This document shows, piece after piece, positions 6,714-14,271 of a stretch of DNA of 18,085 nt. The position numbers and the translations under genes were made by a program. Within the stretch, counting starts at the first letter, position 1, and every line of letters begins with the position of its first letter. The DNA comes from CBIFWW01 sp966186435 (GTDB lineage: Bacteria; Pseudomonadota; Gammaproteobacteria; Enterobacterales; Enterobacteriaceae), in contig CBIFWW010000064.1 of the NCBI GenBank assembly GCA_966186435.1, positions 1 through 18,085 on the forward strand, written 5' to 3'. The notes under the pieces are model-generated. The model was not told where the DNA came from and did not search any database. It was given only the letters and a program-made list of their open reading frames with translations.

Positions 6714-8419
6714 TCATTGTCCTCTGCTTGGTTCAGGTTGTTATCTTCCCGGCGTTGACGCCAGTTGCTGTAAATCAGGTAGCCCACCACGCCTGCCACC
6801 ACCAGATAACAGAAAATGGTCAGCATTTTGGTCTGGTAACCACCAAATTGGGCCAGCCCGGCGTAAACGCCAATCATGGCGAATAGGATCCCCACGGAAG
6901 CAATCTTGGTATGGCGCCACGGCACCATATCTACCGCGAAGGCATCGTGGAATTTAAAGGCGGTGGCGCGGGGCTTAAGGTAGCCAATCGCCAGCATCAG
7001 CAGCACGTTGATGCAGAAAGTGCAGAACAGCACGTACAGGAAGTGGAATTCGATATCCACCAGGTAGTTGATCACGATATAGCTGATGATGCCAAACAGC
7101 AGCGCGGATTTGGCGGCAATCGCCGGAATCCGGGGGAAGAAGAAGCCCATGATAACGATGGTGACCAGCGGTACGTTATAGATACCGTTAAGCTGCTTCA
7201 TCCAGGAGTAGAGGCCTTCCGGGGCGTAGGCAATCCACGGGGCCACCAGCACCGATATCACGGCAATCACCAGGCCAAAACGGCGGCCCACTTTCACCAG
7301 TTGCTCAGAGCTGGCTTCCTGGTTAATCAGGCGGTTGTAGATCCCCAGGCTAAACAGGGTACTGGCACTGTTAAGGAAGCCATTGAAGGTACTGATGATG
7401 GCCCCGAACAATACCGCACCAAAGAAGCCCACCAACGGCATCGGCAGTACTTTATTGACCAGCGCCGGGTAAGCCATGTCGGCAGTAGGCAGTTCGCTAA
7501 ATAGATGGAAGGCGATCAGGCCCGGCAACACCAGGATCAGCGGGTCGAGCATTTTCAGTACAGCGGTTAACAATGCGCCTTTCTGGCCTTCCGCCAGGCT
7601 GCGGGATGCCAGGGTACGCTGGACAATGCCCTGGTTAGTACACCAGTAGAAGGTATTCACCAGGATAAGCCCAGTTAGCGCCGCACCAATGGGCACCGGC
7701 GAGTCGCTGCCGCCAATAGAGTTTAGTTTGTCGCTGTGGAAGGTAGTCAGGCGCTCGATACCGGCAAAGAAGCTGCCGCTGCCCATCGCCATCAGCCCGA
7801 ATACCGGCACCAGCAGGCCGCCAATCACCAACCCAATACCGTTGATCACATCGGCAATGGCGATGGCTTTCAGGCCACCCAGTACCGCATAGAACACCCC
7901 GGCCAGCCCCAGTAGAAACACCATGGCCCAGATAGCCTGAGGATGGCTGATCCCCAGGGATTCCCCCACGCTGAACAGGCTGTTCAACGCCAGCGCCCCG
8001 GAGTACAGCACGATAGGCAGGAAGCAGATCCCGGTGGCGATCAGGAAACAGCAATCGACGATGATGCGGGTGGTTTTGTCGTAACGCTCTTCAATAAAAT
8101 CAGGAATGGTGGCGATGCCGCGCTGTAGGTATTTCGGCAGGAAGATCAGCGCCAGGAAGATCAGCGGGATGGCGCTGATGACTTCCCAGGCCATCACCGA
8201 CATCCCACTGCGGTATGCCTGGCCGGTCAACCCCACCAGTTGCTCGGTGGAGAGGTTGGTCAGCATCAGGGATGCGGCGATAACCGGGGCTTTTAGCGAA
8301 CGCCCCGCCAGAAAATAGCTTTGTTGCGAACCGGTATCGGCTTTGCGTAACTTCCACCAGGTGATAAATGCCACCATAAAGGTGAAAGCAAAGAAACTCA
8401 CAAGTTGCAGAATATTCAT
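6710..8419 (-). CDS. yidK: YidK, sodium/solute symporter (SSS family)
   Basis: YidK is an inner-membrane symporter of the SSS/SLC5 family, which couples sodium influx to uptake of sugars or other organic solutes. The 569 residues (E. coli about 571) form roughly 14 hydrophobic segments over the whole length. The N-terminal helix ends in TWWKLRKAD, and the conserved loop after TM1 contains SYFLAGRSL. It is the first gene of the minus-strand operon and is translationally coupled to yidJ by a 4-bp overlap, so its cargo is plausibly the sulfated substrate of YidJ. The ribosome binding site is poor (ACGAGA). The 176-bp region to the divergent regulator yidL holds a perfect palindrome and probably the promoter of both. 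Confidence 0.95.
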   Translation of the reverse strand: MNILQLVSFFAFTFMVAFITWWKLRKADTGSQQSYFLAGRSLKAPVIAASLMLTNLSTEQLVGLTGQAYRSGMSVMAWEVISAIPLIFLALIFLPKYLQRGIATIPDFIEERYDKTTRIIVDCCFLIATGICFLPIVLYSGALALNSLFSVGESLGISHPQAIWAMVFLLGLAGVFYAVLGGLKAIAIADVINGIGLVIGGLLVPVFGLMAMGSGSFFAGIERLTTFHSDKLNSIGGSDSPVPIGAALTGLILVNTFYWCTNQGIVQRTLASRSLAEGQKGALLTAVLKMLDPLILVLPGLIAFHLFSELPTADMAYPALVNKVLPMPLVGFFGAVLFGAIISTFNGFLNSASTLFSLGIYNRLINQEASSEQLVKVGRRFGLVIAVISVLVAPWIAYAPEGLYSWMKQLNGIYNVPLVTIVIMGFFFPRIPAIAAKSALLFGIISYIVINYLVDIEFHFLYVLFCTFCINVLLMLAIGYLKPRATAFKFHDAFAVDMVPWRHTKIASVGILFAMIGVYAGLAQFGGYQTKMLTIFCYLVVAGVVGYLIYSNWRQRREDNNLNQAEDNE

Positions 8420-8520
8420 TCTCGTGGCCTTTGTTATTGGTTATGCCCACACGCAACCGGGTACAGCGGTAATATGCGCAAAGGGCTACAGGCTGCCTGG
8501 AATCTCAAAATTCAAACGAC

Positions 8521-8536
8521 ATTTCCCCGGGGAAAT
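8521..8536. promoter_or_regulatory. Perfect 16-bp palindrome between yidK and yidL
   Basis: The sequence ATTTCCCCGGGGAAAT is its own reverse complement with no spacer. It lies 101 bp upstream of yidK and 59 bp upstream of yidL, in the divergent promoter region, so an operator for a dimeric regulator is likely. AraC-family proteins more often bind direct repeats, so the ligand may not be YidL. I could not pick out confident -35/-10 pairs here. Confidence 0.55.
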
Positions 8537-8595
8537 TTTTCTTTGCTACATTTCGCCAACGGGTAGGCTGCATCATTCTCTGGCGGGAAAATGAA

Positions 8596-9474
8596 ATGAA
8601 TGGAAAAAGTGAATTTTCGGATGTAAAAAACGAAACGCCCTACAATATTCCGTTAGTTCTTGAAGAAAATGTGATCTCCAGCGGCATCACCCTGATATCG
8701 CTGTGGCACACCCTGGCCGATGAGCAGTACCGTATCAGCTGGCCAAAGGACAAAATGAAACCGCTAATTGCCAACTCCTGGGTAGCAATTTATACGGTAA
8801 AAGGCTGCGGTAAAATTGTTCTTAATGATGATTCCGAAATTACCCTAAACGGCAATTGCGTCATATTTTTGAAGCCCATCAATATAAAGGCCTATTTCTG
8901 CGAAGGATTATTATGGGAACAGTATTGGATGGAGTTTATTCCTAACGGTGCGATGGAGATCCCATTACGCCAACCGGCGATGATATATCAGGGGGAGATA
9001 TTTAATCAGGAACTGCGCCAGGTTAGCCAGCTTATCGCCAGCCCAAAAACCATCGAAAATAACCTCGCCGTGGCTTTTATCGCCAAGCTGGTTTATCAGT
9101 GGATTTGCCTGATTGATGAAACCGGCACTAAAGACCGCCAGCTAATTGCCATCGAAAAGCTATTGTCGGATATGCATGCCGATATGCAGCGCCGCTGGAC
9201 GGTGATGGAAATGGCGGAGAAAATGCAGTGTAGTGAGCAGTATTTGCGGCGATTATTCCTGAAATACACCGGAAAATCACCGAAAGAGTATTATCTGGAT
9301 GCCCGCCTGGATCTGGCCCTGGCCCTGCTGCGCCAGCAGCGTTTTAATGTAGGGCAGGTGGCGGATATGCTTAACTTTTTTGATTCTTTCCACTTCAGCA
9401 AATCCTTTAAAGCCCGCTTTGGCTATGCGCCCTCCGGGGTGATCAACCCCGAAAGGCACCGGGTGCGGGCCTAG
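8596..9474 (+). CDS. yidL: YidL, AraC-family transcriptional regulator
   Basis: YidL is an AraC/XylS-type activator with an N-terminal cupin-like sensor (about residues 30-150, with WVAIYTVKGCGKIVLND and LKPINIKAYFCEG strands) and a C-terminal double helix-turn-helix (about 185-285). The second HTH carries the family signature around NFFDSFHFSKSFKARFGYAPS. The length of 292 aa is close to E. coli YidL. The start at 8596 reproduces the E. coli N-terminus (MNGK) and follows GGCGGGAAA. An upstream ATG-AAA-TGA at 8591 overlaps the start and is probably accidental. Divergent placement from yidK indicates that it controls the sulfatase operon, likely responding to the imported solute. The stop shares a 4-bp CTAG with the convergent yidE stop. 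Confidence 0.93.
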   Translation: MNGKSEFSDVKNETPYNIPLVLEENVISSGITLISLWHTLADEQYRISWPKDKMKPLIANSWVAIYTVKGCGKIVLNDDSEITLNGNCVIFLKPINIKAYFCEGLLWEQYWMEFIPNGAMEIPLRQPAMIYQGEIFNQELRQVSQLIASPKTIENNLAVAFIAKLVYQWICLIDETGTKDRQLIAIEKLLSDMHADMQRRWTVMEMAEKMQCSEQYLRRLFLKYTGKSPKEYYLDARLDLALALLRQQRFNVGQVADMLNFFDSFHFSKSFKARFGYAPSGVINPERHRVRA

Positions 9475-11129
9475 CCCAATCCCCAGAAAATCACCGCCAG
9501 TAGCTGGGGGGTGATGATGCGCAGGAACATCACCAGCGGGTAGACCGTAGCATAGGAGAGGGCCGCCGCGCCGCTACTGTGGATGTTATTGGCAAAGGCC
9601 AGGGCTGGGGGATCGGTCATCGAGCCTGCCAGCATCCCGCACAGGGTGAGGTAGTTCATTTTGGCAAACATACGCGCCACAATAGCAGTGGTCAGCAGCG
9701 GCACGGCGGTGATCAGAATACCGTAGCCAATCCAGCTTAAGCCGTCACCTTCCAGCAAGGTGGCAAAGAAATCACCGCCGGATTTCAGCCCTACCACCGC
9801 CAGGAACAGCACAATCCCCAATTCCCGCAGCGCCAGATTGGCACTGGGTGGCATAAACCAGTACAGCTTGCCGATACTGCCGATGCGCCCGAGGATCAGC
9901 GCCATGATCAGTGGCCCTCCGGCCAGGCCGAGGCGCAGCGCCGCCGGGAAGCCGGGGATAAACAGCGGGATCGATCCAAGCAACACCCCCAAACCGATGC
10001 CGATAAATACCGGCAGCATCTGCACATGCTGGAGTTTTTGCGCCGCGTTACCCACTTCAGCCGCCACCGCATCAATGGATTCCGGCCTTCCTACCAGATT
10101 GAGGATATCACCAAATTGCAGGCTGGCGTGGCTACTGGCTACCAGCTCTACCCCGGCGCGGTTCAGCCGCGATATCACCACGTCATAACGCTGTTTAAGC
10201 CGCAGGTCCTGCACCTTTTTACCGAGCACTTTTTCATTGGTCACCACCACCCGTTCTACCTTGAAATCGGTTCCCCGGGTGGAGAGCGACGTAGCCACCT
10301 CTTTACCAATTACCAGCTGGGCGTTGTGCAGGTCTTTATTTCGGCCCACTAAGTGGAGCAAATCCCCCAATTGGATGGCAGTCGAGGGCGAAGGCACCAT
10401 TAGCAAGTCGCCCCGCTTGAGGCGCGAACAGATAATGGCATCGCTGTTCAGGATCGGCACATCCTGAATCAACATATTGTTCAGATTTGGGTTTTCAACT
10501 TCGATATTGATGGTGTGCAGCTGGGCGTGGGCGGTGCCGGTGTGGTGCTCAAAGCGGCGGGCTTCGTTTTCTACTTTAATACGGAAGCCAACCCGCACCA
10601 GCCACATGGTGAGCAGAATGCCGCAAATCCCAAAGGGATAAGCCATGGCATAGCTCATCCCCATTTGGTTAACCTGCTCCAGCGGAGTGCCTAAATCAGT
10701 GAGGATTTGCTGCCCGGCCCCAAGTGCCGGGGTGTTGGTGACGGCCCCGGAGAAGATGCCCAATACCACCGGGAGCGGCACATCAAACAGCTTATGGATC
10801 ACGGCAGTCATGGCCCCGCCCAGTACTACTATCAGCACGGCAAATAGGTTTAACCGCAGGCCGGATACCCGTAACGAGGAGAAAAACCCAGGGCCAACCT
10901 GGATGCCAATGCTGTAGACAAACAGGATCAGGCCAAACTCCTGGAGCACGTGAAGCATATCAGCACTCAGGCTATGCCCGGCTAGCTCAACAAAATGGCC
11001 AACAAATATGCCGCCAAATAGCACCCCGCCAATCCCCAGCCCCACGCCGCGGATTTTTATATTGCCTAACCACAGCCCCAGCACGGCGACCAGCGCCAGT
11101 ACGCTCACGGTTAACGCGATACCGCTCAT
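9471..11129 (-). CDS. yidE: YidE putative transporter (AspT/YidE/YbjL family)
   Basis: YidE is an inner-membrane protein of the aspartate:alanine-exchanger family. The cargo of YidE itself is not established. The 552 residues have two hydrophobic transport halves (about 1-190 and 380-552) around a soluble centre with two TrkA-C/RCK_C domains (about 205-280 and 285-370). Repeated GLxSGG/GxxTNTPALGAG and GSMTDPPALAFANN motifs mark the duplicated membrane domains. I placed the start at ATG 11129 (MSGIALTV) because it aligns with the E. coli N-terminus and has AGGGA nearby. An upstream in-frame start at 11174 would add 15 non-conserved residues. It is separated from ibpB by a terminator and an ERIC element, so it has its own promoter, which I could not locate with confidence. 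Confidence 0.94.
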   Translation of the reverse strand: MSGIALTVSVLALVAVLGLWLGNIKIRGVGLGIGGVLFGGIFVGHFVELAGHSLSADMLHVLQEFGLILFVYSIGIQVGPGFFSSLRVSGLRLNLFAVLIVVLGGAMTAVIHKLFDVPLPVVLGIFSGAVTNTPALGAGQQILTDLGTPLEQVNQMGMSYAMAYPFGICGILLTMWLVRVGFRIKVENEARRFEHHTGTAHAQLHTINIEVENPNLNNMLIQDVPILNSDAIICSRLKRGDLLMVPSPSTAIQLGDLLHLVGRNKDLHNAQLVIGKEVATSLSTRGTDFKVERVVVTNEKVLGKKVQDLRLKQRYDVVISRLNRAGVELVASSHASLQFGDILNLVGRPESIDAVAAEVGNAAQKLQHVQMLPVFIGIGLGVLLGSIPLFIPGFPAALRLGLAGGPLIMALILGRIGSIGKLYWFMPPSANLALRELGIVLFLAVVGLKSGGDFFATLLEGDGLSWIGYGILITAVPLLTTAIVARMFAKMNYLTLCGMLAGSMTDPPALAFANNIHSSGAAALSYATVYPLVMFLRIITPQLLAVIFWGLG

Positions 11130-11243
11130 GATTGCATCCCTGTAATCCTGCACAATTAAGAGGGATTCTCGCAAACACTGGCCAGAGAGACTACGGGATA
11201 GCGCACAAAATACGCCGCAAAAAGAGTGATTTGGCTAAATGTG

Positions 11244-11275
11244 AAAACACCAAAGACCCCGAAGGGCCTTTGGTG
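11244..11275 (-). terminator. Intrinsic terminator of the ibpAB transcript
   Basis: Read on the minus strand, an 8-bp stem (CACCAAAG/CTTTGGTG) continues through a single mismatch into three GC pairs closed by a TTCG tetraloop, and is followed by TTTTC. It lies between ibpB and yidE, downstream of the ERIC element. Confidence 0.8.
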
Positions 11276-11291
11276 GCTGACATTCCTAATA

Positions 11292-11418
11292 CATACCCTA
11301 AATAATTTGAGTTGCAGGAAGGCGGCGACGCAGCGAGTCCCCGGGAGCTTACACGAGTAAGTGACCGGGGTGAGCGAGGAAAGCCAACACACCTGCAGCT
11401 TGAAGTATGACGGGTATA
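11292..11418. repeat. ERIC element (127 bp)
   Basis: The segment has the standard ERIC length and ends in near-complementary termini (CATACCC and GGGTATA). Its core matches the well-known ERIC consensus: GGAGCTTACACGAGTAAGTG is bounded by TCCCCG and CGGGGTGAGCG, the sites usually targeted by ERIC1R/ERIC2. It is a non-autonomous, intergenic, palindromic repeat that is transcribed as a hairpin. Here it lies 24 bp after the ibpB stop and before the ibpAB terminator, so it becomes part of the ibpB 3' UTR. Short open frames through it are incidental. Confidence 0.95.
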
Positions 11419-11442
11419 GAGGGTATTGGTATCAGGTGTGGC

Positions 11443-11871
11443 TTAGTTAGTCAGGGCTGGCCGCTCGCTAATGGCGATTTTCTGCGGGCCGGCACTTTCC
11501 GGCACATTGCGGGTGAGATCAATGTGCAGCAGGCCATTGGTAAAGGTGGCTCCGGCCACTTCCATATGATCGGCCAAGGTGAAGCTCAGATTAAAGGGCT
11601 GAGTCACCAGGCCCTGATGCAACCACTTCGGCTCCTGCTCGGCTTTTTGCGGCGCGCCTTTCACTGACAAACGGGTACCTTCCAGCAGGATTTCGATATC
11701 TTCCTGACGGAACCCGGCTAACGCCAGGGTGATGCGGTAGTGGTTGTCATCGCTTTTTTCGATGTTGTAGGGCGGGAAGCCTTGTGCTTCCTGGGTGCTT
11801 TCCAGTGCATGGGCGAGTTTGTCGAACCCGATCCATTGGCGCAGCAGTGGGGATACGTCTAAGTTACGCAT
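11443..11871 (-). CDS. ibpB: IbpB small heat-shock protein
   Basis: IbpB is a cytoplasmic alpha-crystallin-type holdase that joins IbpA on aggregating proteins and inclusion bodies, and hands clients to DnaK/ClpB. The 142 residues match E. coli IbpB. The N-terminal arm is MRNLDVSPLLRQWIGFDKLA. The alpha-crystallin domain runs from about residue 35 to 125 and includes PPYNIEKSDDNHYRITLALAGF and GLLHIDL. The C-terminal I-A-I anchor motif is present (KIAISE). I chose the ATG at 11871 because it gives the E. coli N-terminus and has AAGGAG just upstream; an in-frame start at 11886 would lie upstream of that site. It is second in the ibpA-ibpB operon, 87 bp after ibpA, and has its own thermometer hairpin. 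Confidence 0.97.
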   Translation of the reverse strand: MRNLDVSPLLRQWIGFDKLAHALESTQEAQGFPPYNIEKSDDNHYRITLALAGFRQEDIEILLEGTRLSVKGAPQKAEQEPKWLHQGLVTQPFNLSFTLADHMEVAGATFTNGLLHIDLTRNVPESAGPQKIAISERPALTN

Positions 11872-11923
11872 GGTGTTCTCCTTCAAAGAAGCAAGAATGT
11901 GTTGCCCCCGCGAGCGGCAGGCA
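11872..11923 (-). promoter_or_regulatory. ROSE-type RNA thermometer of ibpB
   Basis: Two hairpins can be drawn on the minus strand. The distal one (11903-11923) has five pairs, a bulged G and four pairs around a UC loop. The proximal one (11876-11897) folds UUCUU-G-CUUC against GAAG-GAGAA, so the Shine-Dalgarno AAGGAG is paired and a single G is bulged opposite it. UUGCU is the conserved ROSE signature. A thermometer before ibpB is known in E. coli. Melting at heat-shock temperature would free the ribosome binding site. Confidence 0.75.
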
Positions 11924-11931
11924 GGTATTCA

Positions 11932-11952
11932 CTGGCCGCGCACGGCGGCCAG
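11932..11952 (-). other. GC-rich hairpin between ibpA and ibpB
   Basis: A perfect 8-bp stem CTGGCCGC/GCGGCCAG with a 5-base loop starts six bases after the ibpA stop. There is no U-tract, so it is more likely an RNA-stability or processing element that sets the ibpA:ibpB ratio than a terminator. Confidence 0.55.
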
Positions 11953-11958
11953 CGGGAA

Positions 11959-12366
11959 TTAGTTAATTGCGATACGACGCGGTTTGTCGGCTTCCGGGAT
12001 AACGCGTTCCAGTTCGACATACAGCAGGCCGTTTACCAGGTTCGCCCCGCGGACGTGAATGTTTTCCGCCAGCTGGAATTTGCGCTCAAAGTTGCGCTCG
12101 GCAATACCCTGGTACAGATAGGTACGCTCTTTTTGCTCGGCCTCGTGTGCCCCTTTCACCACCAGCATATTGTCCTGGGCGGTGATTTCCAGCTCGCTTT
12201 CCGCGAAGCCGGCCACAGCAATGGCAATGCGATAATGGTTTTCGTCTACCAGCTCAACGTTGTACGGAGGGTAGCCATTACTTTGGGTTTGGTTGCTTTC
12301 CAGCATGTTAAACAGGCGGTCAAAACCAATAGCAGAACGGTACAGCGGGGAAAGATCGATACGCAT
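11959..12366 (-). CDS. ibpA: IbpA small heat-shock protein
   Basis: IbpA is the small heat-shock partner that binds aggregating substrates first and recruits IbpB. The 135 residues are almost identical to E. coli IbpA (137 aa) over the alpha-crystallin domain (about residues 33-122, with PPYNVELVDENHYRIAIAVA and GLLYVELERVIPEA). The N-terminal arm is intact, and the C-terminus has the I-x-I type anchor (RRIAIN). AGGAG lies six bases before the ATG, inside the thermometer hairpin. It is first in the operon with ibpB, behind a sigma-32-like promoter. The divergent gene is yidQ. Confidence 0.97.
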   Translation of the reverse strand: MRIDLSPLYRSAIGFDRLFNMLESNQTQSNGYPPYNVELVDENHYRIAIAVAGFAESELEITAQDNMLVVKGAHEAEQKERTYLYQGIAERNFERKFQLAENIHVRGANLVNGLLYVELERVIPEADKPRRIAIN

Positions 12367-12466
12367 AATAATCTCCTGAGATCAGCGAGTTAAATTCCAA
12401 CCTTCCACAATGGACAGGTTGTATTGCACCAAAGCTCCCTGTCGGCGAGCGTCTTATCGGTACCTT
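12367..12466 (-). promoter_or_regulatory. ROSE-type RNA thermometer of ibpA
   Basis: The roughly 100-base leader folds into several hairpins. A distal 6-bp stem GACAGG/CCTGTC spans 12413-12443, and the proximal hairpin at 12373-12389 pairs CUC-G-CUG with CAG-GAG. This hides the AGGAG ribosome binding site and leaves one G bulged opposite it. UCGCU fits the ROSE signature U(U/C)GCU. The equivalent leader of E. coli ibpA is an established thermosensor. Confidence 0.8.
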
Positions 12467-12470
12467 TCTA

Positions 12471-12498
12471 AGATGATGCCGCAGGAGGGCTTTTCAAG
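12471..12498 (-). promoter_or_regulatory. Sigma-32 heat-shock promoter of ibpA
   Basis: On the minus strand CCCCCTTGAAAA contains the sigma-32 -35 consensus CTTGAAA (12492-12498). The -10 region GGCATCAT (about 12473-12480) matches CCCCAT-T only partly and with slightly short spacing. The -35 is convincing and the -10 is approximate. Confidence 0.65.
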
Positions 12499-12616
12499 GG
12501 GGCGCAACGAATATATTCCATCTATTCTTGGCTTAACTGGCATTTCCATCATGGATGATTAAACTGAGAGCACCGCCACAGAGCGATGCCGCGACCGTAG
12601 CTATCCTCGGGGAGCA

Positions 12617-12625
12617 TGCTATAAA
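12617..12625 (+). promoter_or_regulatory. Extended -10 promoter candidate for yidQ
   Basis: TGCTATAAA fits the extended -10 pattern TGnTATAAT with one mismatch and lies 45 bp upstream of the yidQ ATG. No good -35 is visible, as is common for extended -10 promoters. The rest of the ibpA-yidQ interval (12499-12669) shows no gene. Confidence 0.4.
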
Positions 12626-12669
12626 CCCTGAAGCCAAGCCCTGTGGGCCAATGACGATAAAACTGGAAA

Positions 12670-12996
12670 ATGATGAAACGCAACTACGGGAAATTGCTGG
12701 TTAGCAGTGCGGTAGTGATGCTGTGCGGATGCTCCAGCGTCATGACACATACCGGCGGGGAAGAAGGGTATTATCCGGGGACTAAGGCCAGCTATCACAT
12801 GCTGGGTTCCGATGATACCAGTTGGGGCATTAAACCGCTGGTGGCACTGGATATGCCGTTTACTGCGTTGTTAGACACCCTGCTGCTGCCGTGGGATGCC
12901 TTCCGCACTGATAACTCAGTGCGGGCGCGGGTGGAAAAGGCCGAGCAGAAAAAGCTTGCCACTAACTCGGTAATCCCCCCCGCACCCATGCCTTAA
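12670..12996 (+). CDS. yidQ: YidQ lipoprotein, DUF1375
   Basis: YidQ is a small lipoprotein of unknown function (DUF1375 family). The 108 residues (E. coli about 110) begin with a basic N-terminus and hydrophobic segment ending in the lipobox L18-C19-G20-C21, so C21 should be lipidated. S22 after it predicts outer-membrane sorting. The mature part has the conserved GxYPGTKAS, the LDMPFTALLDTLLLPWD hydrophobic stretch and the C-terminal IPPAPMP. Two adjacent ATGs (12670 and 12673) are possible starts. It diverges from ibpA and converges on yidR, with which it shares the stop tetranucleotide TTAA. Confidence 0.92.
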   Translation: MMKRNYGKLLVSSAVVMLCGCSSVMTHTGGEEGYYPGTKASYHMLGSDDTSWGIKPLVALDMPFTALLDTLLLPWDAFRTDNSVRARVEKAEQKKLATNSVIPPAPMP

Positions 12997-14264
12997 TCTG
13001 TTATCCCGGTTTCGGTGATAAACAACTGCCGATAGCCATCGGCATCTTGCATCCAGGCAATGTGTTTTCCATCGGGAGAAAACACCACCGCATCGGCACT
13101 TGGCGGCGGATCCCGCCGCGCGGTAAGCGCCGTTATCGCCCCGCTTTCCCCATCGCACAACACCACCTGCTGATTGTAGATAAAACCCAATGCCTTGCCC
13201 GATGGGTGCCAGTTAAAGGCCGAGCCTACGCCGTGCCTGCCGTGGGTGAGCTGTTGAGGCTCCCCGCCTTGCGGGCTGATAAGCCAAAGCTGCACGATCC
13301 CGGCGTCATCCTGCATCAAAAAGGCCAGTTGGCTGCCATCGGGGTGGCTGCGCACCCAGTGGCGCGGGGCTAAGGCCAGGCCAGGGAACCGGCGTTGATG
13401 GGTGAAGGTCAGCCGCCGCTGGTTAATCCCGGCGGGCGGTGCCGGGAGGGTTAGCGCTGTGCCTTCCAGGGGCTGCGCCCCCGCTTGTTGCCATTCTTCT
13501 TTGGTTTCCGGCAAATCAGCAATAAACAGCTCCGGTACCTTTTGGCCGTCTTTATTCAGCGTATCGCCAATAAAAGCCAAGGCCCGCTGCTGCCGCTTTC
13601 CATCGGCCCGCAGGTAACCGTGGTTACCCACCCAACCCTCTTCGTAAGCACGGTTGATCTCGTCACTACCAGGCCGCGGCGTGGGGGTGGTGCGGCTGAC
13701 CAGCACGCTCCAAAAGCTGCCTTCATAATTGCGCGGATGCGAGCCGCGCGGCTTAACCGGGCCATAGGGCAGCGCCACGCCGACATTACGTAAATCCAGC
13801 GCTGCATCCAGCTCGTGGAGCACATGGTCGTTGTAGGTGAAGCTCACCATCTGGCCGTCATGGCTCCAGACGTGAACATGGCTGCCACCGCGCAGGGCGC
13901 CGGGGGTAAAGGGTGAGTTGATATCCATGGCATCCAGGTTGCGGGCCTGGCCGTTCTCAACCACTACCCCCTGGCGATGGTGGAAATCATAGTGCCAGTT
14001 AGCATTCGGGTCTTTCGGGCCGTGGATAAACACGTAACGGGTAGGCGGCTGTGGATTAACGGTAATCACCCCCACATGGGCACCTTCCGGGGCCTGATAA
14101 ATCACCTCTACCTCGCCGCTGTGGACGTTGACGCGTTCCACGGTCTGGCTGGTAAACGAAGCGCCCGATGGCCGGACATCAAAGGCCAGCCATTGGCTGT
14201 CCGGGGTCCAGGTATTGATATTAGTGAGCTGGTGATGACGGGGTGCGAAGGTGATTTGTTTCAT
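12993..14264 (-). CDS. yidR: YidR, DUF3748 beta-propeller-like protein
   Basis: This is an uncharacterised cytoplasmic protein (423 residues from ATG 14264; E. coli about 415) built from TolB/WD40-like repeats. Typical blades are HVWSHDGQMVSFTYND, WVRSHPDGSQLAFLMQD, FNWHPSGKALGFIYN and VVFSPDGKHIAWMQD, so a seven-bladed beta-propeller is likely. Its ligand is unknown. I prefer ATG 14264 because MKQITFAPRHH matches the E. coli start. A TTG at 14282, with GAGG seven bases upstream, would add six residues. A 9-bp inverted repeat covers this start region. The 3' end is shared with yidQ. In K-12 the dgo genes follow upstream; here yidA is only 93 bp away. Confidence 0.9.
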   Translation of the reverse strand: MKQITFAPRHHQLTNINTWTPDSQWLAFDVRPSGASFTSQTVERVNVHSGEVEVIYQAPEGAHVGVITVNPQPPTRYVFIHGPKDPNANWHYDFHHRQGVVVENGQARNLDAMDINSPFTPGALRGGSHVHVWSHDGQMVSFTYNDHVLHELDAALDLRNVGVALPYGPVKPRGSHPRNYEGSFWSVLVSRTTPTPRPGSDEINRAYEEGWVGNHGYLRADGKRQQRALAFIGDTLNKDGQKVPELFIADLPETKEEWQQAGAQPLEGTALTLPAPPAGINQRRLTFTHQRRFPGLALAPRHWVRSHPDGSQLAFLMQDDAGIVQLWLISPQGGEPQQLTHGRHGVGSAFNWHPSGKALGFIYNQQVVLCDGESGAITALTARRDPPPSADAVVFSPDGKHIAWMQDADGYRQLFITETGITD

Positions 14265-14271
14265 GGGATTA

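Noticed and set aside
11156..11392. 78-codon reverse frame upstream of yidE
   Set aside because: Much of it is read through the ERIC element and the ibpAB terminator.
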